A stretch of DNA of 64,000 nucleotides. Source: Catonia carolina. Taxonomy: Eukaryota; Arthropoda; Insecta; Hemiptera; Achilidae. The position numbers were made by a program, and so were the translations under genes. Position 1 is the stretch's first letter, and each line of letters starts with the position of its first letter. Positions 35,516 through 49,500 of this stretch are shown here, in pieces. The DNA is taken from assembly GCA_035578175.1 (NCBI GenBank), contig JAQMRL010000002.1:137568171-137632170 (forward strand). The letters are read 5' to 3'. The notes below the pieces were generated by a model that ran no database searches, was not told where the DNA came from, and saw nothing but the letters and a program-made list of their open reading frames with translations.

Positions 35516-37252
35516 AGAACCTTAACAGATTAAAAACCCTCAGAAAATCGCTAATGACCATGCAGTTATATGACTAAACATTTTGAATACATCCACAATT
35601 TTATCATTACTACAAAAAAATTTTTGAAACAAACAAATGGTAAAATGGGAAAAAAACATTAAAAAATAGCCACAAGATACTTTAATTACCGTTTCAGTAG
35701 CTCTATACGAAACGTACTTAATTGTTTTACAGAACTCCTGTGTACAATGGAAGACCATAATACTGAATTTTAGATCACAAATAATTTCTTCAGCTTTAAC
35801 AATAATTACGATAATCATAGAAAAAAGAATCATTCATAATTACTTTTTGAAAATAAAATTATTTTATAGTTGATATATTAATTTTTTTAAGTTTATTGAA
35901 AATTTATAATCTGTTAATACTAAATATTTTAACAAGTTACTAAATTTGAAAAAAATGGCTCTAAAACGTAATTTATTTCTTGAAGCTACAGTCCTATAAT
36001 TTGACCTTCTCTAAGAAGATTCCTTGTAAGTGTTTTAAATGTTAATGCTGTAAACCTGGTTTAGTCGTAAAATACATGTTTTGTATGAGAGGGTTTGCTT
36101 GTAATTCAAATTTATTATGCATCACTATTCAGTATAACTTTCAAAAATAAATTTAAATAATGAAAATTATACTTCCGGCTTTTTAAAAATACGTTACCGT
36201 TTATTTTATAAACACAGAGGCTTTTTTACTACGTTTATTGTTCTTGTAAACTAATAAAACACAAAAATTAGATATGAATTTTTAAAAGGCATCAAGTTAG
36301 AGCCTTCTGTATACTTATATATAAAACTACAGACCTCCCTACGATGTTTGGTCACTACCATCGAAAATAAATTAGTAATAAGTCTAACACCATTTTCATT
36401 ATCCTAAACTTACAATTATTTGTCTTTTATCTTAATTTGTTAAAAAAACAAACACAATATACATATATTATTTTGCTTTCAGCACAAAATATTATTAAAC
36501 TTAGGAATTACAATAAAATATTAGTATCACTTAACCGAAAACAAATCATTATTATTTATAAAGGAATTAAATAACTTAGTTAGAAGTGCAATTTTTATTA
36601 AATATCTGTTAGTCATATATTAACAAATTAAAATTTAAAACAATTTTCCAAATTTTTTCGTTAGTTTTATATTTAGTTACCCTCAGCACCCAAATACTTT
36701 TATTTAAATTAAATTTTAAAAATATTTATGGCAATTTTAGTTTTCTTTCTTTTTTTAGTTAAACTAAAGACTAGTAATACATGCACACCACAAAAATAAA
36801 TATTAAAAAAAACAAAACAAAATCAAAAATCTATACATTGTTGCTTTTTAAATTCAATACTATTTAAAATTAAAAAATTACGTATCATAAAAACAGAAAA
36901 GTAATTACAATCAAATTGTAACACATATTTTGTATCTTAAAATTTCGCTATACTACAGGATGTGAGCTTCGACAGAGTTATTATCAATAAGAAAAATTCA
37001 ATTACAAATTCTGAGTTTTAAAATTATCATGAAATGTTATTTACAGTTTAGGTGTCTGTTCAAGAAACGTATTGTAACCATTGAAGTTATATACAGGTGT
37101 TTAAAGCCAGTTTGTATAAATTTATATTTTAAAACAGTATATTCTTATGATTAATTCAAACATTTTTTTGGGAAGCAGCTACTAAATTAGGAATAACTGT
37201 TTATGGGTTTTTTTTGCACCTGTTAACACAATTTATTTTATATCTTTACAGA
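35516..37252. other. No gene seen
   Basis: Extremely AT-rich. The 97-codon minus frame 35833-35540 has hydrophobic composition from T-rich codons and no motif. Confidence 0.55.
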
Positions 37253-37570
37253 ACCCACCGGGTTGATCTTGTGGCAAAGTCATTGCCTCAAGTCAGCTGT
37301 TTGACAGCTGATGTACAGAGATAACGGTTGCGTGATTCAAATCCTAATAAAGGTAATTACTTCTATGCCGATTTGAATACTAGACTGTACTTACCAGTGT
37401 ACTTTGATGGTTGGGATTCAATTAACTAAACTTTCCCAGGAATAGTCAACCTGAATCTGTACAAGACCACCTCATTTACACGTCATACATAACTACCCTC
37501 ATCTCAATGGGTCATGGAGTTGCTTATTGTTCTAAATTGAACAGATTGCAAAGTACACACAGTAGTTCTG
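37253..37570 (+). repeat. SINE family B, uninterrupted
   Basis: Starts ACCCACCGGGTTGATCTTGT, has a GATTCAAATCC B box and the same 3' half as 28783-28885. Serves as the reference that shows the nesting at 28376. Confidence 0.85.
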
Positions 37571-38967
37571 TACAGTAATAATTCGTAATCCCTATCCATA
37601 AATTCTGACGTGTCATACAAAAATATATAATGTATATTACCACACGACAAACAAAATTTACTTATTTATTTCATTTAGGATACTACTTTTATAAGCCTCA
37701 ACAAGTTTACCAAATAAGACATTACAAATTAAATAATTCATTAAAAAAAAAATTATTTCTTATTTTTCTTTACGTAAAATATTAATACCAAAATAAATTA
37801 AAAAGTATTCAAACTGCTTCTTAAATTTAGGCATGTAGATCAAATAACGAAGTTTCCTTTCCCTGCTTTAAAAGGAGAGACTTTTGTGTGCCAATACTTG
37901 GAAAAATTATTTACGAAATATAGAAGTCAATAATTTACTAAATAGTGAATTTTTATACATTTGCCTTTTGAAATAATTTTTTCATTCACCAAGATAGAAC
38001 ACACAATATTCAAATATATATGCGTAAATGTAAAAAAAAATGTTGTTATATAAATGTAAAAAAATCATTCAGTTTTTATTTAAAATGAATCAAAGGGTAT
38101 TTTCAGAATTTCAAGGAAGGCACAGACTTTTAACTCATGAAATTTGTCATCACCTTAAAATATTTCTTTGTACTGTAAATACAATTTATTGATAATCTAA
38201 ATCAGCTTAAAGAATTAATCTAAAAATATTGACAAATGAATTGATGATAACACATAAATCAAGTAACAAAAATAGACACAACTCAGAAGCTCACACACTG
38301 CTCTGACACCCAATACATTTCAAATAAAAATTAAACCGATAATTTTTGATATATAAAGAAATCACAGATTTACCTGTACTGTCTAATACTCAACCAGAAA
38401 ATTCTTAAAAGCTAAAAAAATACTATAATAAAACAATAAAAAATACAGCATAACCAACTTAACAATATAAAAATATCTTAACAATGCATTTATTAAAAAA
38501 TAAAAAACCAAAAATCAAATATATACAACAATTTATCAAAAAAATTCAGAAAGACTTAATTAAACTTATACGTACAGTAGTTTGTTTAGAAACTCATTTG
38601 TTTTTATTGATACATTTTAAAACAACGATAAATATAAAATTAAAATAAATAACACACACTAAAAAAATCAATAAAAAAATCTGTACAAAACTCAAAAAAG
38701 TGATAACTTTCAGTCTTTCATTGTGTTAAAATTGATTGCTTCAGTGCTCAATATAAAAAAATGAAAAATAAAATTCGGTAACAGTTTTATAGAAGACAAA
38801 GTACTTAATTCTCATAAACTTTCAATTTTGTTTAAAAACAACAATTATTATTTTGTTGATGCAAAATTATTATTATTAAAATTATTATTATACAAAATTA
38901 TTATGCAAAAATTAAAACCAATAAAAAGGATTTAAAGATATATAAATTTCATAACAGATACTATTGG
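37571..38967. other. No gene seen
   Basis: AT-rich with many A runs; no frame of interest. Confidence 0.55.
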
Positions 38968-39865
38968 GCCGCTCTCACACCAGTGAAACAAGACCCCAAT
39001 GTGATTAAAATTACAAGACTTCGACACGACCGAAAAACAAGTTGCGTTGTACATGTTTGCACATCGAGGAGACGCAACCTCAAATCAACTGTTAAAAAGC
39101 TTTTCTTCGAATCCACCTGCAATTAGCAAAATGTCAAGTGATGAAGAAGATGTAGTCGTTGCTTATTACTAAGAAGAAATCAGAAAAAACAACACAGCTG
39201 TTGGATATCACCATAAGTAAGTAATAATTGTAATAGAGGAGCAAACGCCCAGGAACTCTCCTGTGATTAGTACAAATTTAAGTCTTTTTATCGGATGTCA
39301 AAAGAAAGGTTCCAACTATTACTTGAATTATAAAAAAGATACAAACTACAGGAGTACTTTATCTCCTGAGGAGCAATTGCTTTTCAACTTCCAGCACAAA
39401 GGCTACTTTGGCAGTTTTGTCTGCTGTGATTATGCGACTCAGGTCGAGCGGGTGTTGAACAAACTGTGACAGATGCAACCAGTTTGATCGAGGTTGTGTC
39501 GAGGTCATACTGGTGGAAGAGCGAACATATAAATATATAGCCTGATTTTCGTAAGGAGAGCGCTGGGCAAAACGTGCGTCTGCAATAGTATAGTCTTGTA
39601 TGTACTGCAATAGTGCAGCATATGTAATCAACAATGGAACAGCATGCCTACAAAATACAATGGGTGTTGTCAATTTTCAACAACACTCCGACTGTACATC
39701 TTACTGTAGGTCGAAGGGGTATGCGGGGTCAAAGTCAAGTACACGCATGCGTAGTCCAGCGCTCACAGCAATTGGCTTGGCCTTTACAGGCTAGGACTCG
39801 TATGGGACATCGAGTTGAGGTCGTGTCGCAGTCGAGTATCACTGGTGGGAGAACACCATTAGAGT
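38968..39865 (+). mobile_element. PIF/Harbinger-like relic
   Basis: The left end GGCCGCTCTCACACCAGTG and the inverse of the right end (TGGTGTTCTCCCACCAGTG) are related, and both are followed by a GACACGACC-like inner motif. Near 39130 an ATG opens MSSDEEDVVVAYY, then stops. Around 39270-39370, across frame shifts, codons read YKFKSFYRMSKERFQLLLEL and KKDTNYRSTLSPEEQL, which match the N-terminal part of Harbinger (HARBI1/ALP1-like) nucleases just before the catalytic domain. The nuclease domain itself is missing. A second end-like sequence at 39490-39525 suggests an internal duplication or a nested copy. Confidence 0.6.
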
Positions 39866-40314
39866 ACTTAGTGTCTTTCAAGAACGAAGATGTCTATAAT
39901 AATTTTTTATCCAATAGATGTTTGTATACTGCAGTGATATAATAGATGGAAAAAACTTCTGTAAAATATTATGGGAAAAATCTTATGAATCAAGTAGTTG
40001 ATAAAGAACAGTCAACCTTGGATAATTTTTTTAAACTGATTTACATTTTATTTACAATTCGTTCAAAGTTAACAATTCATAAAAATGAAACATTTGCCTA
40101 TGTACAAGACATATCACAAAAGTCTATCTGACCTACCTTCAAATCTCCGCAACCTCTGTTAGGTACAAGCATAACCAATATCTTTTCACAAACTCACCAG
40201 ATGCCACATTTATCAACAGAACGTATTAGTTCGCATGTAGTCTGTCTTTTTGTAAAGTGCTTTGCTTATATTTGTCGAAGTTTGTTATCGCTGAAAATTA
40301 CGGAGGGATCAACG

Positions 40315-40985
40315 AATTTGCTTTAAATTTGAAAAGAGTTGTGCAGAAACAATTAAAAAGATGCACAAGGCTTTTGCGAATGACTGTATAAGCAAAACAC
40401 AAATAAAAGAGTGGCACAAGCGGTTTACAAATGGCCGCACATCTGCTAACAGTGATCCGCGTTCTGGCCAACCTTTAACCACAATAACACTGGAAAATGT
40501 TGAGCATGCGCAACTTACGATTGAAGAAGATTGTCATTTGACTTTACGCGAACAGGAAATTGATCTTGGAATTCCGAAAACTAGTGTTTCAAAAATTTCA
40601 ACTCATAATTTGGAAATGAGTTATGTGTGAGCGGCAACTGGCTTCTTCACCTTGATAATGGGCCACCAGCAAACTCATTGAACATTGTGCAACAGTTTTT
40701 GACAAAACACAAAATTAAGTCACTTCGCCACCCTCTGTACAGTCCTGACATAGCCCTCTGTAACTTTTGGCTGGCCCAAAACTAAAAATTCCACTCAAAG
40801 GGCACAGATTCAACAATAGAGACAATTGAGAATAATTTGATGAGTGTATTAAAGACCATTCCAAAAACTGACTTCCTGAACTGTTTCAGAAAATTAAAAG
40901 ACCGATGGAAGCATGTTGTACAGTCAAATTGGGATTACTCTAAAGAATGCCACGACCTAAATGACAAAGAATAACATCAGCCTGG
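40315..40985 (+). mobile_element. Mariner-like relic with internal deletion, family 3
   Basis: The plus strand first encodes an N-terminal HTH region (40361-40630: SKTQIKEWHKRFTNGRTS, SGQPLTT, then TLREQEIDLGIPKTSVSKI). It then jumps straight to the region around the second Asp (WLLHLDNGPPANSLNIVQQF) and the third motif (HPLYSPDIALCNFWL), where the expected catalytic Asp is Asn. The first catalytic Asp and about 100 residues around it are missing. A stop follows soon after the third motif. I did not find convincing terminal repeats, so ends are approximate. Confidence 0.75.
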
Positions 40986-41060
40986 AGATTTGAACGTAGG
41001 TTGAATACTTTTGGGACTACCTTACAAATTTCCATGATTTTACATGAGTGAGAGCTATCT

Positions 41061-41222
41061 TTTTTTTTTTTTTTGTTTAACGTCCGACTGTTCTGCAATT
41101 ACTGTTAATGCAAATGGTGAAGGATGAAATGTTTTTTTTGTAACGTATGAAATATGCCGTGCCTTAATGGGATTCGAACCCAAGACCGCATGATGAGAGG
41201 CAAGCACGTTACCAACTATGGA
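41061..41222 (-). repeat. tRNA-derived SINE family A
   Basis: Minus-strand copy with a 16-base T run at its tail and the inverse of GGGTTCGAATCCC near 41175; the 5' end is altered. Confidence 0.85.
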
Positions 41223-41539
41223 GCACCATAGCTCCATCACTGATTCACCCAGAGAAGGTCTCTTGGCCATTGGCATTTGAATCTTCTCACAGGATTACCC
41301 AGAATGAATCATTTTGTACGAACAGGTTGGGATATACATCAAATTTTTAATGCATTATATTGTAAAATTGTTGTTTCACAATAATTTGTAAAATAGTTTA
41401 TAAAATTTTTACAAAACCACACACATTCTTTCCAAAAGTTATAATGCATTTACAACAAGTCACAATGTACAAAGACACGTGGAGGAAATTGACGTACCCA
41501 AATACGGCTAAAAGCCATATCCTAGTAGGTGACGTACAG

Positions 41540-41960
41540 TAAGCAGGCAAGGGACAAAGTTACTGAGAAAACCATCATCAAACGTTTTCATAATGTTGGA
41601 TTCATAAAAGAAGTAATAGAAAGAGTAAATGTAGGAGACAACAAAGATAAAAAAAATTCAAAGCCTACTATCGACAATTGGGAATAAAGAATCTTTAGAT
41701 TCAACAATCTCTATGAGGAAAATGTCAATGTTGACTAAGATTGTGTTAGGCGATAAAATTGATCCGGACATCATCGCTCAAGTTATGTACTGACATGAAA
41801 ATGAAGAGAACATGGAGATGAAGAACTAACTTTACCTAAAGCAGCAGAAGATGATTCAACAATGATATGAACTTCAGGCAGTGTTTTGAAGGTCTGTCTA
41901 ATATAGAAGATTCATTTTTTATCAAATGATAGGTTGGACACATTATGCTATGACTGCATT
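41540..41960 (+). pseudogene. pogo/Tigger-like transposase C-terminal relic
   Basis: In shifting plus-strand frames the sequence reads VTEKTIIKRFHNVGFIKEVI, then a spacer, IDPDIIAQVMY, LTLPKAAEDDSTM and LRQCFEGLSNIEDS. This order (T-I-x-x-C/R-F-x-x-x-G-F, acidic tail, two-helix end) is what I know from the C-terminus of pogo/Tigger transposases. There are several stops and no long frame. No terminal repeats were identified. Confidence 0.5.
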
Positions 41961-43397
41961 CATAGAAGTCAGTAAAAATACCTGACTTTTTTTAAATAGC
42001 AACATACATCTATTTTGTGCATTAAATCTTTGATCATCGAGTTAATTTGTTTATTAACCTCTTCTCTTTAAAGGAATACATAATTCAAATTTTTTCTCTG
42101 GTCTCTTCAACTTTGAATTATCCAAGTTTGACAATACTAGATCCATTCTCTTTAAATGAATGTTAGACAAAAGAACTGAATATAATTTCATGAATCACCC
42201 TTTCTAAAATTTAATACAATATAATGTATTATTAATTATATTAAATACCATAAAAATTTCAGTAATTAATTAATTTTTGGATCTGCTGTATCCAATTCTA
42301 AATTGGCTCAGGTAAACCATAAACATCCTTTTATAAAAAATAAAATTATATCTGTATTACCTCATGTCAGAAATAACGCTGAAACACAGTGACAGTGATA
42401 AAATATTTCAAAAAATTTACTAGGCTCCATAAAAAACAAATTTAGAAAGACATCTCCATAATTTATAAATCTTTAAATCAGATGTAAAAATAACATACTT
42501 GAACAAATTTAAACAGTGTTCATATTGGTACCACGCATATTGCGCCATTAAGTTCATTTACATAAAACAAATTAACATTTTAAATGCTATTTCATATTTT
42601 CTTTAAAAGAATATGACAACATTATTTAAAAGTCACATACTACAAACATTTAATTACCTTTAAATTTACTATCAAAGTTATCTGTTATGACATTTCTCAT
42701 GCAAAATAATTAATAATACAATAAAACTTTAACGATCCCAATTCACAAATTCTGTTGAATTTTTAAAAAATTATACATCTGTAAAAAACCTAAAAAGAAC
42801 TGTTTGATATTAACAGAAAAAACTCAGTTGACCATATGGAAAATATTATATGATTAACAAAATTCAATCACAAATTTTATTTACAAATACACATAGAATT
42901 TTAATTTTAATCTAGTTCTAAACTATGTAAATTATGTGGATTTTGTATGGAAAATTTTACATGAAAACTAATAAATTGTCACAATAATACAGATTGATTT
43001 TTTGGGGGTCAAAATTTTACTGCATTTATAAACTTAATAAATAAAAAATTAGGTTACATATATATATACTTTTAAAAAATAGTAATTTATTGTAGAACAT
43101 AATTTCAGTTAAATACAAGAACTTACAAAATATTAATTTTATTAATCACATGGTATTTGATATTTAAGTATGAAAGAACTTGTGCGAATTATTTTAGTAT
43201 TTAACTAAATTATTATACCATGCCTTACTTGATAATATATTACTGTTGTTACTAAAAATTACCGTTCATATATACATATAACACGATATCACGTAACTCA
43301 AAATAACAAAAAATATCATTGTCGCTACCAGAAGACCGTATTTCCAATTGTTGATTTTGTTTTCGATGATGACACTTTGAGCACTGATATCCTCATA
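41961..43397. other. Downstream flank / likely 3' UTR of KATNB1 at its upper end
   Basis: AT-rich. The part adjoining 43398 should be KATNB1 3' UTR; AATAAA hexamers on the minus strand at 43143-43138 and 43091-43086 are the first candidates for its end. Confidence 0.4.
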
Positions 43398-43536
43398 TCA
43401 ATTTGAGTCAAGATTTTGTAGGGTGATGTGGAGTTCACGGAATGTGTGTCCTAATTTCCCTTGGACAGTCTGCCTTTTTAAAAGGAATGTACGGATTGCA
43501 ACCAGGCTTCGGTAGCACTGAGCGCATTTGTTGTAC
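43398..43536 (-). CDS. KATNB1: KATNB1 last coding exon and stop
   Basis: The exon starts after TTTATAG at 43536, completes the split Arg codon, encodes 45 residues and stops with TGA at 43400-43398. It contains CAQCYRSL, with Cys positions like the vertebrate HKCRLCYKQL segment, and ends with GHTFRELHITLQNLDSN, matching the vertebrate C terminus TFRELH...LD. The 3' UTR continues toward lower coordinates. The nearest minus-strand AATAAA hexamers I see are at 43143-43138 and 43091-43086, but the whole area is A/T-rich, so the true poly(A) site is not decided. Confidence 0.93.
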
Positions 43537-46500
43537 CTATAAAAAAACAGAAAAAACAGTGAAACAAATTAGTTATTTATTATTTATTGATGCTTACAAT
43601 ATAAGTCTTAGCTTTTCAATGGGAATTATACAGAGTGATTCAAAACTATACGGCAATCTTTTGGGATCTCATTCTATAGCTAAAAATAAGAAAAAAAGTT
43701 CATATAAACATATGCCTGAAAACGCTTAGTTAGCGAGTGACGGCTACCGAAAAATTTCACCTAGAACGCTGTACCCTTGGTGAAGTAAGGACGTATAAAA
43801 AAGTTAAAGGTAGTTACAAAGATACAAATACGATTGTTTCTTATGTTTTTTAATCTGAAAAATTGAATAAAATTGATTCCCGAGCTGTAAATGCAATACT
43901 TTCAGAGATATCTTACATAAAACACAAGAATTGGTGCAAGAAACAACACATTTTTGTGTTTAACGCAAGATTACTTCCATAAATGGTAAATAAAGGTGTA
44001 TTTTTTCTTAAATAAATTTTCTACATATTTAATACAAATTATTACAAATTATAATACAAATTATAAATTTTCTACAAATTTATTTAAGATGCTTGATCTC
44101 TTATTTAAGATGCTGATTTCTGTTAAGATGCTTCCATATACTTCTTTTTTCATCCACTCGCCTAAGAACCTCTAAATCATTTATCTTGTTCACCCACCTA
44201 ATCTTTAACATTTTCCTATAACACCACATTTCAAAAGCTTCTATCCTCTACCTTTCTACAGCCCCTATCACCCACGTTTCACTCCCGTATAATGCTACAC
44301 TCCAAACATAGTGTTTTAAGAAATTTTTCCTAATCTGTAAATCAATATTTGTAGTCAGTAAGCTGTTTTTCATTTCAAAGGCTTTTCTACCCTTTGAAAT
44401 GAACATAAGCCTATGAAGTTCAAAATTTAGAGACCCTAACAGGGAATTAAAACCAGAATTATATTTAACGCTCTTCTCTTCCGGTGGTTTTCAGTTATTA
44501 GTTTTTTTATCAACATATCTAAAAAAAATCAAATAATTTCTTAAACAACTAAACATAAAATAATGTTTTCATTGTTTCCAAATTCAACAATATTAACTGG
44601 AATAAATAAAGAGGTGAACTTCGGTCTTACCTTTCTTCACGTGATATATCCACACCGACAGTGGGCGACGACGAAAGTATATTTGATTTAATAACCGATG
44701 AGAAATTTCGTAATATCAACCGCAACGCATCACAACCGACAGTTATGTACCTGAAAAACAACAAGAAAAATTAATCAATTAAAAAAAAAATACAATTTAG
44801 GACATAAGATACCTAAAATAACGGGTGTTTTTTTAGAGGTATAGAACTTTAAGTAGGCAGTACCGATTTCCATGGCGGTCATTTTGAAAACTGTTTTGTA
44901 ATTTATGTTCAGTTTGGTTGGCCATTTTATAATGAATAGACTAACGCCTGAACAACACTTGAAAATTGTGCAGATTTATTTTGAAAATCATGGTTTGGTT
45001 CGTGAAACTTATCGCTCACTACGTCCGTTTTATGATCGACATAATCGTCCATCAGAGCAAATAATTCGCTCAACAATGAAACGTTTTCAGTCAACATTTT
45101 ACTCTGAATGACAACACACATCCTTTGAGACGTCATACAGTGCATACTGAAGAAGCTATTGCTGCTGTAGAGCGTAGCATTGAGGAAGACCCAAATGAGT
45201 CCATCCATATACGGCCCCAAATGCTGCAAAAAGTGGTCACAAATTAGACGTCTCGTTTGGACCACGTCCGAACACGCCACATCCCGGAAATTATTTTAAA
45301 ATAAAAATGGCAAATAATTATCTTTAAAATAAAACCAATTCCACGTCAATTGTTCAATTATTCTGTTTTATTTCATTTTAAAGTTCTATACCTCTAAAAA
45401 AGCACCCTTTATTTATTAAAATACACTGTAAAGTAAAATTATAGAATAAGTGCTAGTACCAGTGGGTGACAGCATAATTATGAGGGGGATAAATATTGCT
45501 AAAGAAAAACTGTTCATTAGTTTATATAACTAGTAGTAGTAAATTTGAAAAATATATAAATGGTTTTAAAAAGCTCATGTAATGATGTTTTAAAACTTAT
45601 TTTATTCAAATCATAAACTGTTCCCAAAATACTTACTGGAAAAAATGTTATTAATAAATTATAGATAATTATAATAAGTATAATTACAATCAAACCCGTT
45701 AATCCGAACTAACTGGGACCAAACCCTGTTCGGATTACGAAATTTTCAGATTAACCAAATACAGTGCAATCATACAAACAAATTTTCATTACAAGAATTC
45801 AATTCATTTAAATGCGTCTTGTGAGAACTGTCCTCGTGGGTGGGCACGAGGCGTGCCTATTAACTTAATGTACTTCAATTTTGGCACCAAAATTTAAAAA
45901 AAATATATTCTTTTCATGTAAAACATTCTTTATTTTCGTCCTCTCCTTATTAACATTAAAGAGTCCAGAACGTGTTCGGATTAATCGAATTTACGAATTA
46001 ACGGTGTTCAGATTAACGGGGTTAATGTGTATAAGAAAATAACAATATATGATAAAAAATAAAGTAAATAATAGCCTAAATAAAAATAAAGTAAAGTAAA
46101 TAATAAAAAATAAATAAAATCAAGACCACGCGAGCCAAGAATTAGAACAAAAGAAAGGAACAACAGTCCGAAAGGATGAAGAAATAGTGGGAAAATCGAA
46201 AACAACAATAATCGAGATCCAAAAAAAAATCTCTATTAACGTGTTCCAAAGTGGACCTAACGTAAAAAAACCCTTAAGTAATATATTTTATATTAAAATT
46301 TATTTATTTTATTTTTTTATTTCATATTGTATTTTATATTTTGGCAAAGCCCTGCTCCTTCCTACAAAAAAGGGCACTCAAAACAAATATTTCGCAGTTT
46401 TGTTATTGCGGACAATATCCACCAATATAGAAAAATTGACAGTTGAAAATCATATTTGATTTTGTAGGGAAAAGTAAATATCCGTATGAGACATTAAAAT

Positions 46501-49500
46501 CATAATTCAGGAGTGTGAATTATGTAAAACAGATATAAATAATCTATATGGATAGAGCAATCATGGGGACGGAAAACGATGACAATATTATTATGTAAAA
46601 AGGGTTAAAAATTAGCCCGCCTTCGAAAGAAGAAAGAAAGAAAAACGGGCACACGCATTACATATTCATTGTGACGTAGGCCTGCACTTTAAATCAACGG
46701 ATGAACAAACGGACACACATCTGCATCTCAAATTTCTTCCTATTTCCAACACCCGTTATTAAATAATATATTCATGGGGCAAGTGTGTTCATTCGTCTAG
46801 TACCGTACGCCCAATTGGGTACAACAATCCGACGTCCGAACGGTCTGTCCGCTTAGTTTTTCGTATTATACGCCGCTTAATACAATAATAAAAAAGGGGT
46901 AGCTATAGTACATTCTCCCTTCGCCCAGTGTAGTACTCCAATAGCGTAGCGGTCGACCCTACATCAACGAAATGTCAACAAAATTAGCTCCGCCCGGCGT
47001 AACTAAACAAGGCGCACGGTACTGCAGTACAGCTTTCGTAATAATAGTATCAAAAGGTTATTCGATTTAACACAATAAACATTAAACAAACCGTCACAAA
47101 AAATATGTATATAGTATGTATATTTTTTAGTACTAATACTACTTCAATAAAATACTGGGTATTTTCAATACAATACTTTCTATTGAACTTACATACACAC
47201 CAATCGACAATGGTGTTGATTTTACTATTAAAATGTACAATTTAACGGATTTCTTTTTAGTTTATTTTGAGTTGCATTAACAGTTCGGTCATTGGCGACT
47301 ACAGTGGGTTACGGAACTGGAACGATGGGTTTTGACTGGAAGTCAAAACATTTCCAAAACATTTCGTGTTTTGACTTTTAACATCTTCCGCTAAGTAGGC
47401 TAATGTGCTAACCACTACGTCACGAAGGCGACGGTAAATTTATTTTATGTTTTTTTGTACGTTGGTAGGTACTGCCCGTTCCCAAGCTTTGTGCAGCTGA
47501 GAGGTATGCATTACGTCACTACTACTGTGAGAGATTGCGTTAGTAGTAGTAACGTTTTACTTGTATTATGTTTGTAGTAGTCAAGGGTACTACCCAAACT
47601 ACATATATTGTGTGTCGCCGTCTACAGCGAATAGACAACACCCACGTATGTCACGCACTAAGCAGCCTACTGCCCAGCGTAGAGCAATGAGATGATTAGT
47701 ACAATGTTATGACGTAACAGCAGTCTGGTACTTCGTCTTTCCCCTTCATCCCGCAGCTGCACAAAGCTTAGATTCATACAGTACAATAAACATAATACGG
47801 GTAATCGTTCAGATTTTGTGAGATAAGGACGAATTTAAGAATTGCTTCAAGAAATTTTAAATGGATTTGTTTGTAATCGCCAACGGACATAAGAATGTGT
47901 TAAGACCGCCTCTGTGGCACAATGATCAGCGAGTTACGCTGCAAAGATTTCAATTTCCGAAGTGTTTTGTAACCCAACGTAGTAATAAAAAGTAGTTTCG
48001 CCACGTTGATAAATTAAAAAAGATGTTTAGTTTACATAATACAACCAAAGATCCTACAATTCGAAGCCACCGTAAACACAAAGCGGGAGGGGTGGGACCT
48101 TAACGCAATAACAATGACCTTCCAAATGAAAGTGCGTAACAACAAATTTGGCCTTGGAAGATAGAGGGTGGTGGACTGTTCTGCCTTTATTTATTCACCT
48201 GGGAGAGGGAGGATAAAGGTCTTTGCCCATTAGAATGCATCATATTAGGACCGTAACCATACCCACAAATACAAATAAATATTCTTTGTGTAGATTAGCA
48301 TCAAAGAATACCCATTAGGCCTTTCCGTCACCGGCCAACATCGTAGCGTACCATGCCCGTTTAGTCAACAATTTTCCGGCCACAATATTTAGCCTACTAA
48401 ATACTAAAAACTGAGCGTGCCGTCACCTATGACGGCACGCTCCTTGCATGATACGCGTCGTTGCCAAACCGCGTATGCTCCGCGTTACTATCCCGTTCTG
48501 ACACAAGACTTAAGTTCAGCCGTTCTTACTTTGCTCCTACTGTCAACAAACCAAAGCCAGCCGCTACAGGGTATACTCTAGGGTCCACGACTTTCAATCT
48601 AGTTTCATTTTTTACATGATTTATACAATTAGAAACAGAGTAACATTCACAATTAGAAAACTATAGATAAAATGAAAAATCAAATACTATAACACAAAAT
48701 ATTTAATTGAAAATAAATTATAATGCACGTAAGAACGATGCGAGATAATACGATGTCATAAGCGAACTGGTAGAATATTAAAACGATGACATGTTCTTTG
48801 TCAAAAATGTGGAGAAAGAATTATGGGTTTGCATTAGTCATCGTCAAATTCAATTGTGAAATAACGAGTGACTAAAGTAATACTAGATAACAGATCATTA
48901 AAATTAAAATCTTTCTTTTAAAGTTGTCTTGTTTCGTCTTACAGATCAGAGGTAATACGTACATATAATTTGTAACCACGTATATTTATGAAAGAGAATG
49001 GAAATAAAGTACACCGTTTTTATAAATTTATTCATTGTTCAGTAATTAAAACTTCAGTCATGATATGATTAACAGTTTTATTTATAAAAATACTTTTAAA
49101 AAGTATTTTGTAGTTACTTTTTAACAGCGTGTACACATTTTTAAGTAATGCGCATGCTCAGTGATGTCACTTTGTTTACAATAGGAGCAAACTAAGGAAG
49201 GCTGGACTTAACATAGTTCTTTGCTTGGCGATAAAAGAGGACTGAACGACTACCAAACGGGTACGGTAATATTATAGATAGTGAGTCTAGAGAATGCCTT
49301 TTGCGTATGGATGGGCTGTGAGGAAGGAAAGAGAAATCTGACAGTGCTGCCAACCTCAACAGTGATACACTATATTTTACTAATGTGCAATTGTACTGTT
49401 TGCTAACCGCATGTTGCTTTTAACTAATATACTTCGTTGTGACTGCCACTTTTTCCACTTAAAACTCAAATTTCTTTAAAATTTTTCATAACATACAAAG

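Noticed and set aside
40361..40630. Domesticated HTH protein from a mariner
   Set aside because: The frame ends at the deletion junction and the following transposase part continues in another frame with stops, so simple decay is more likely.
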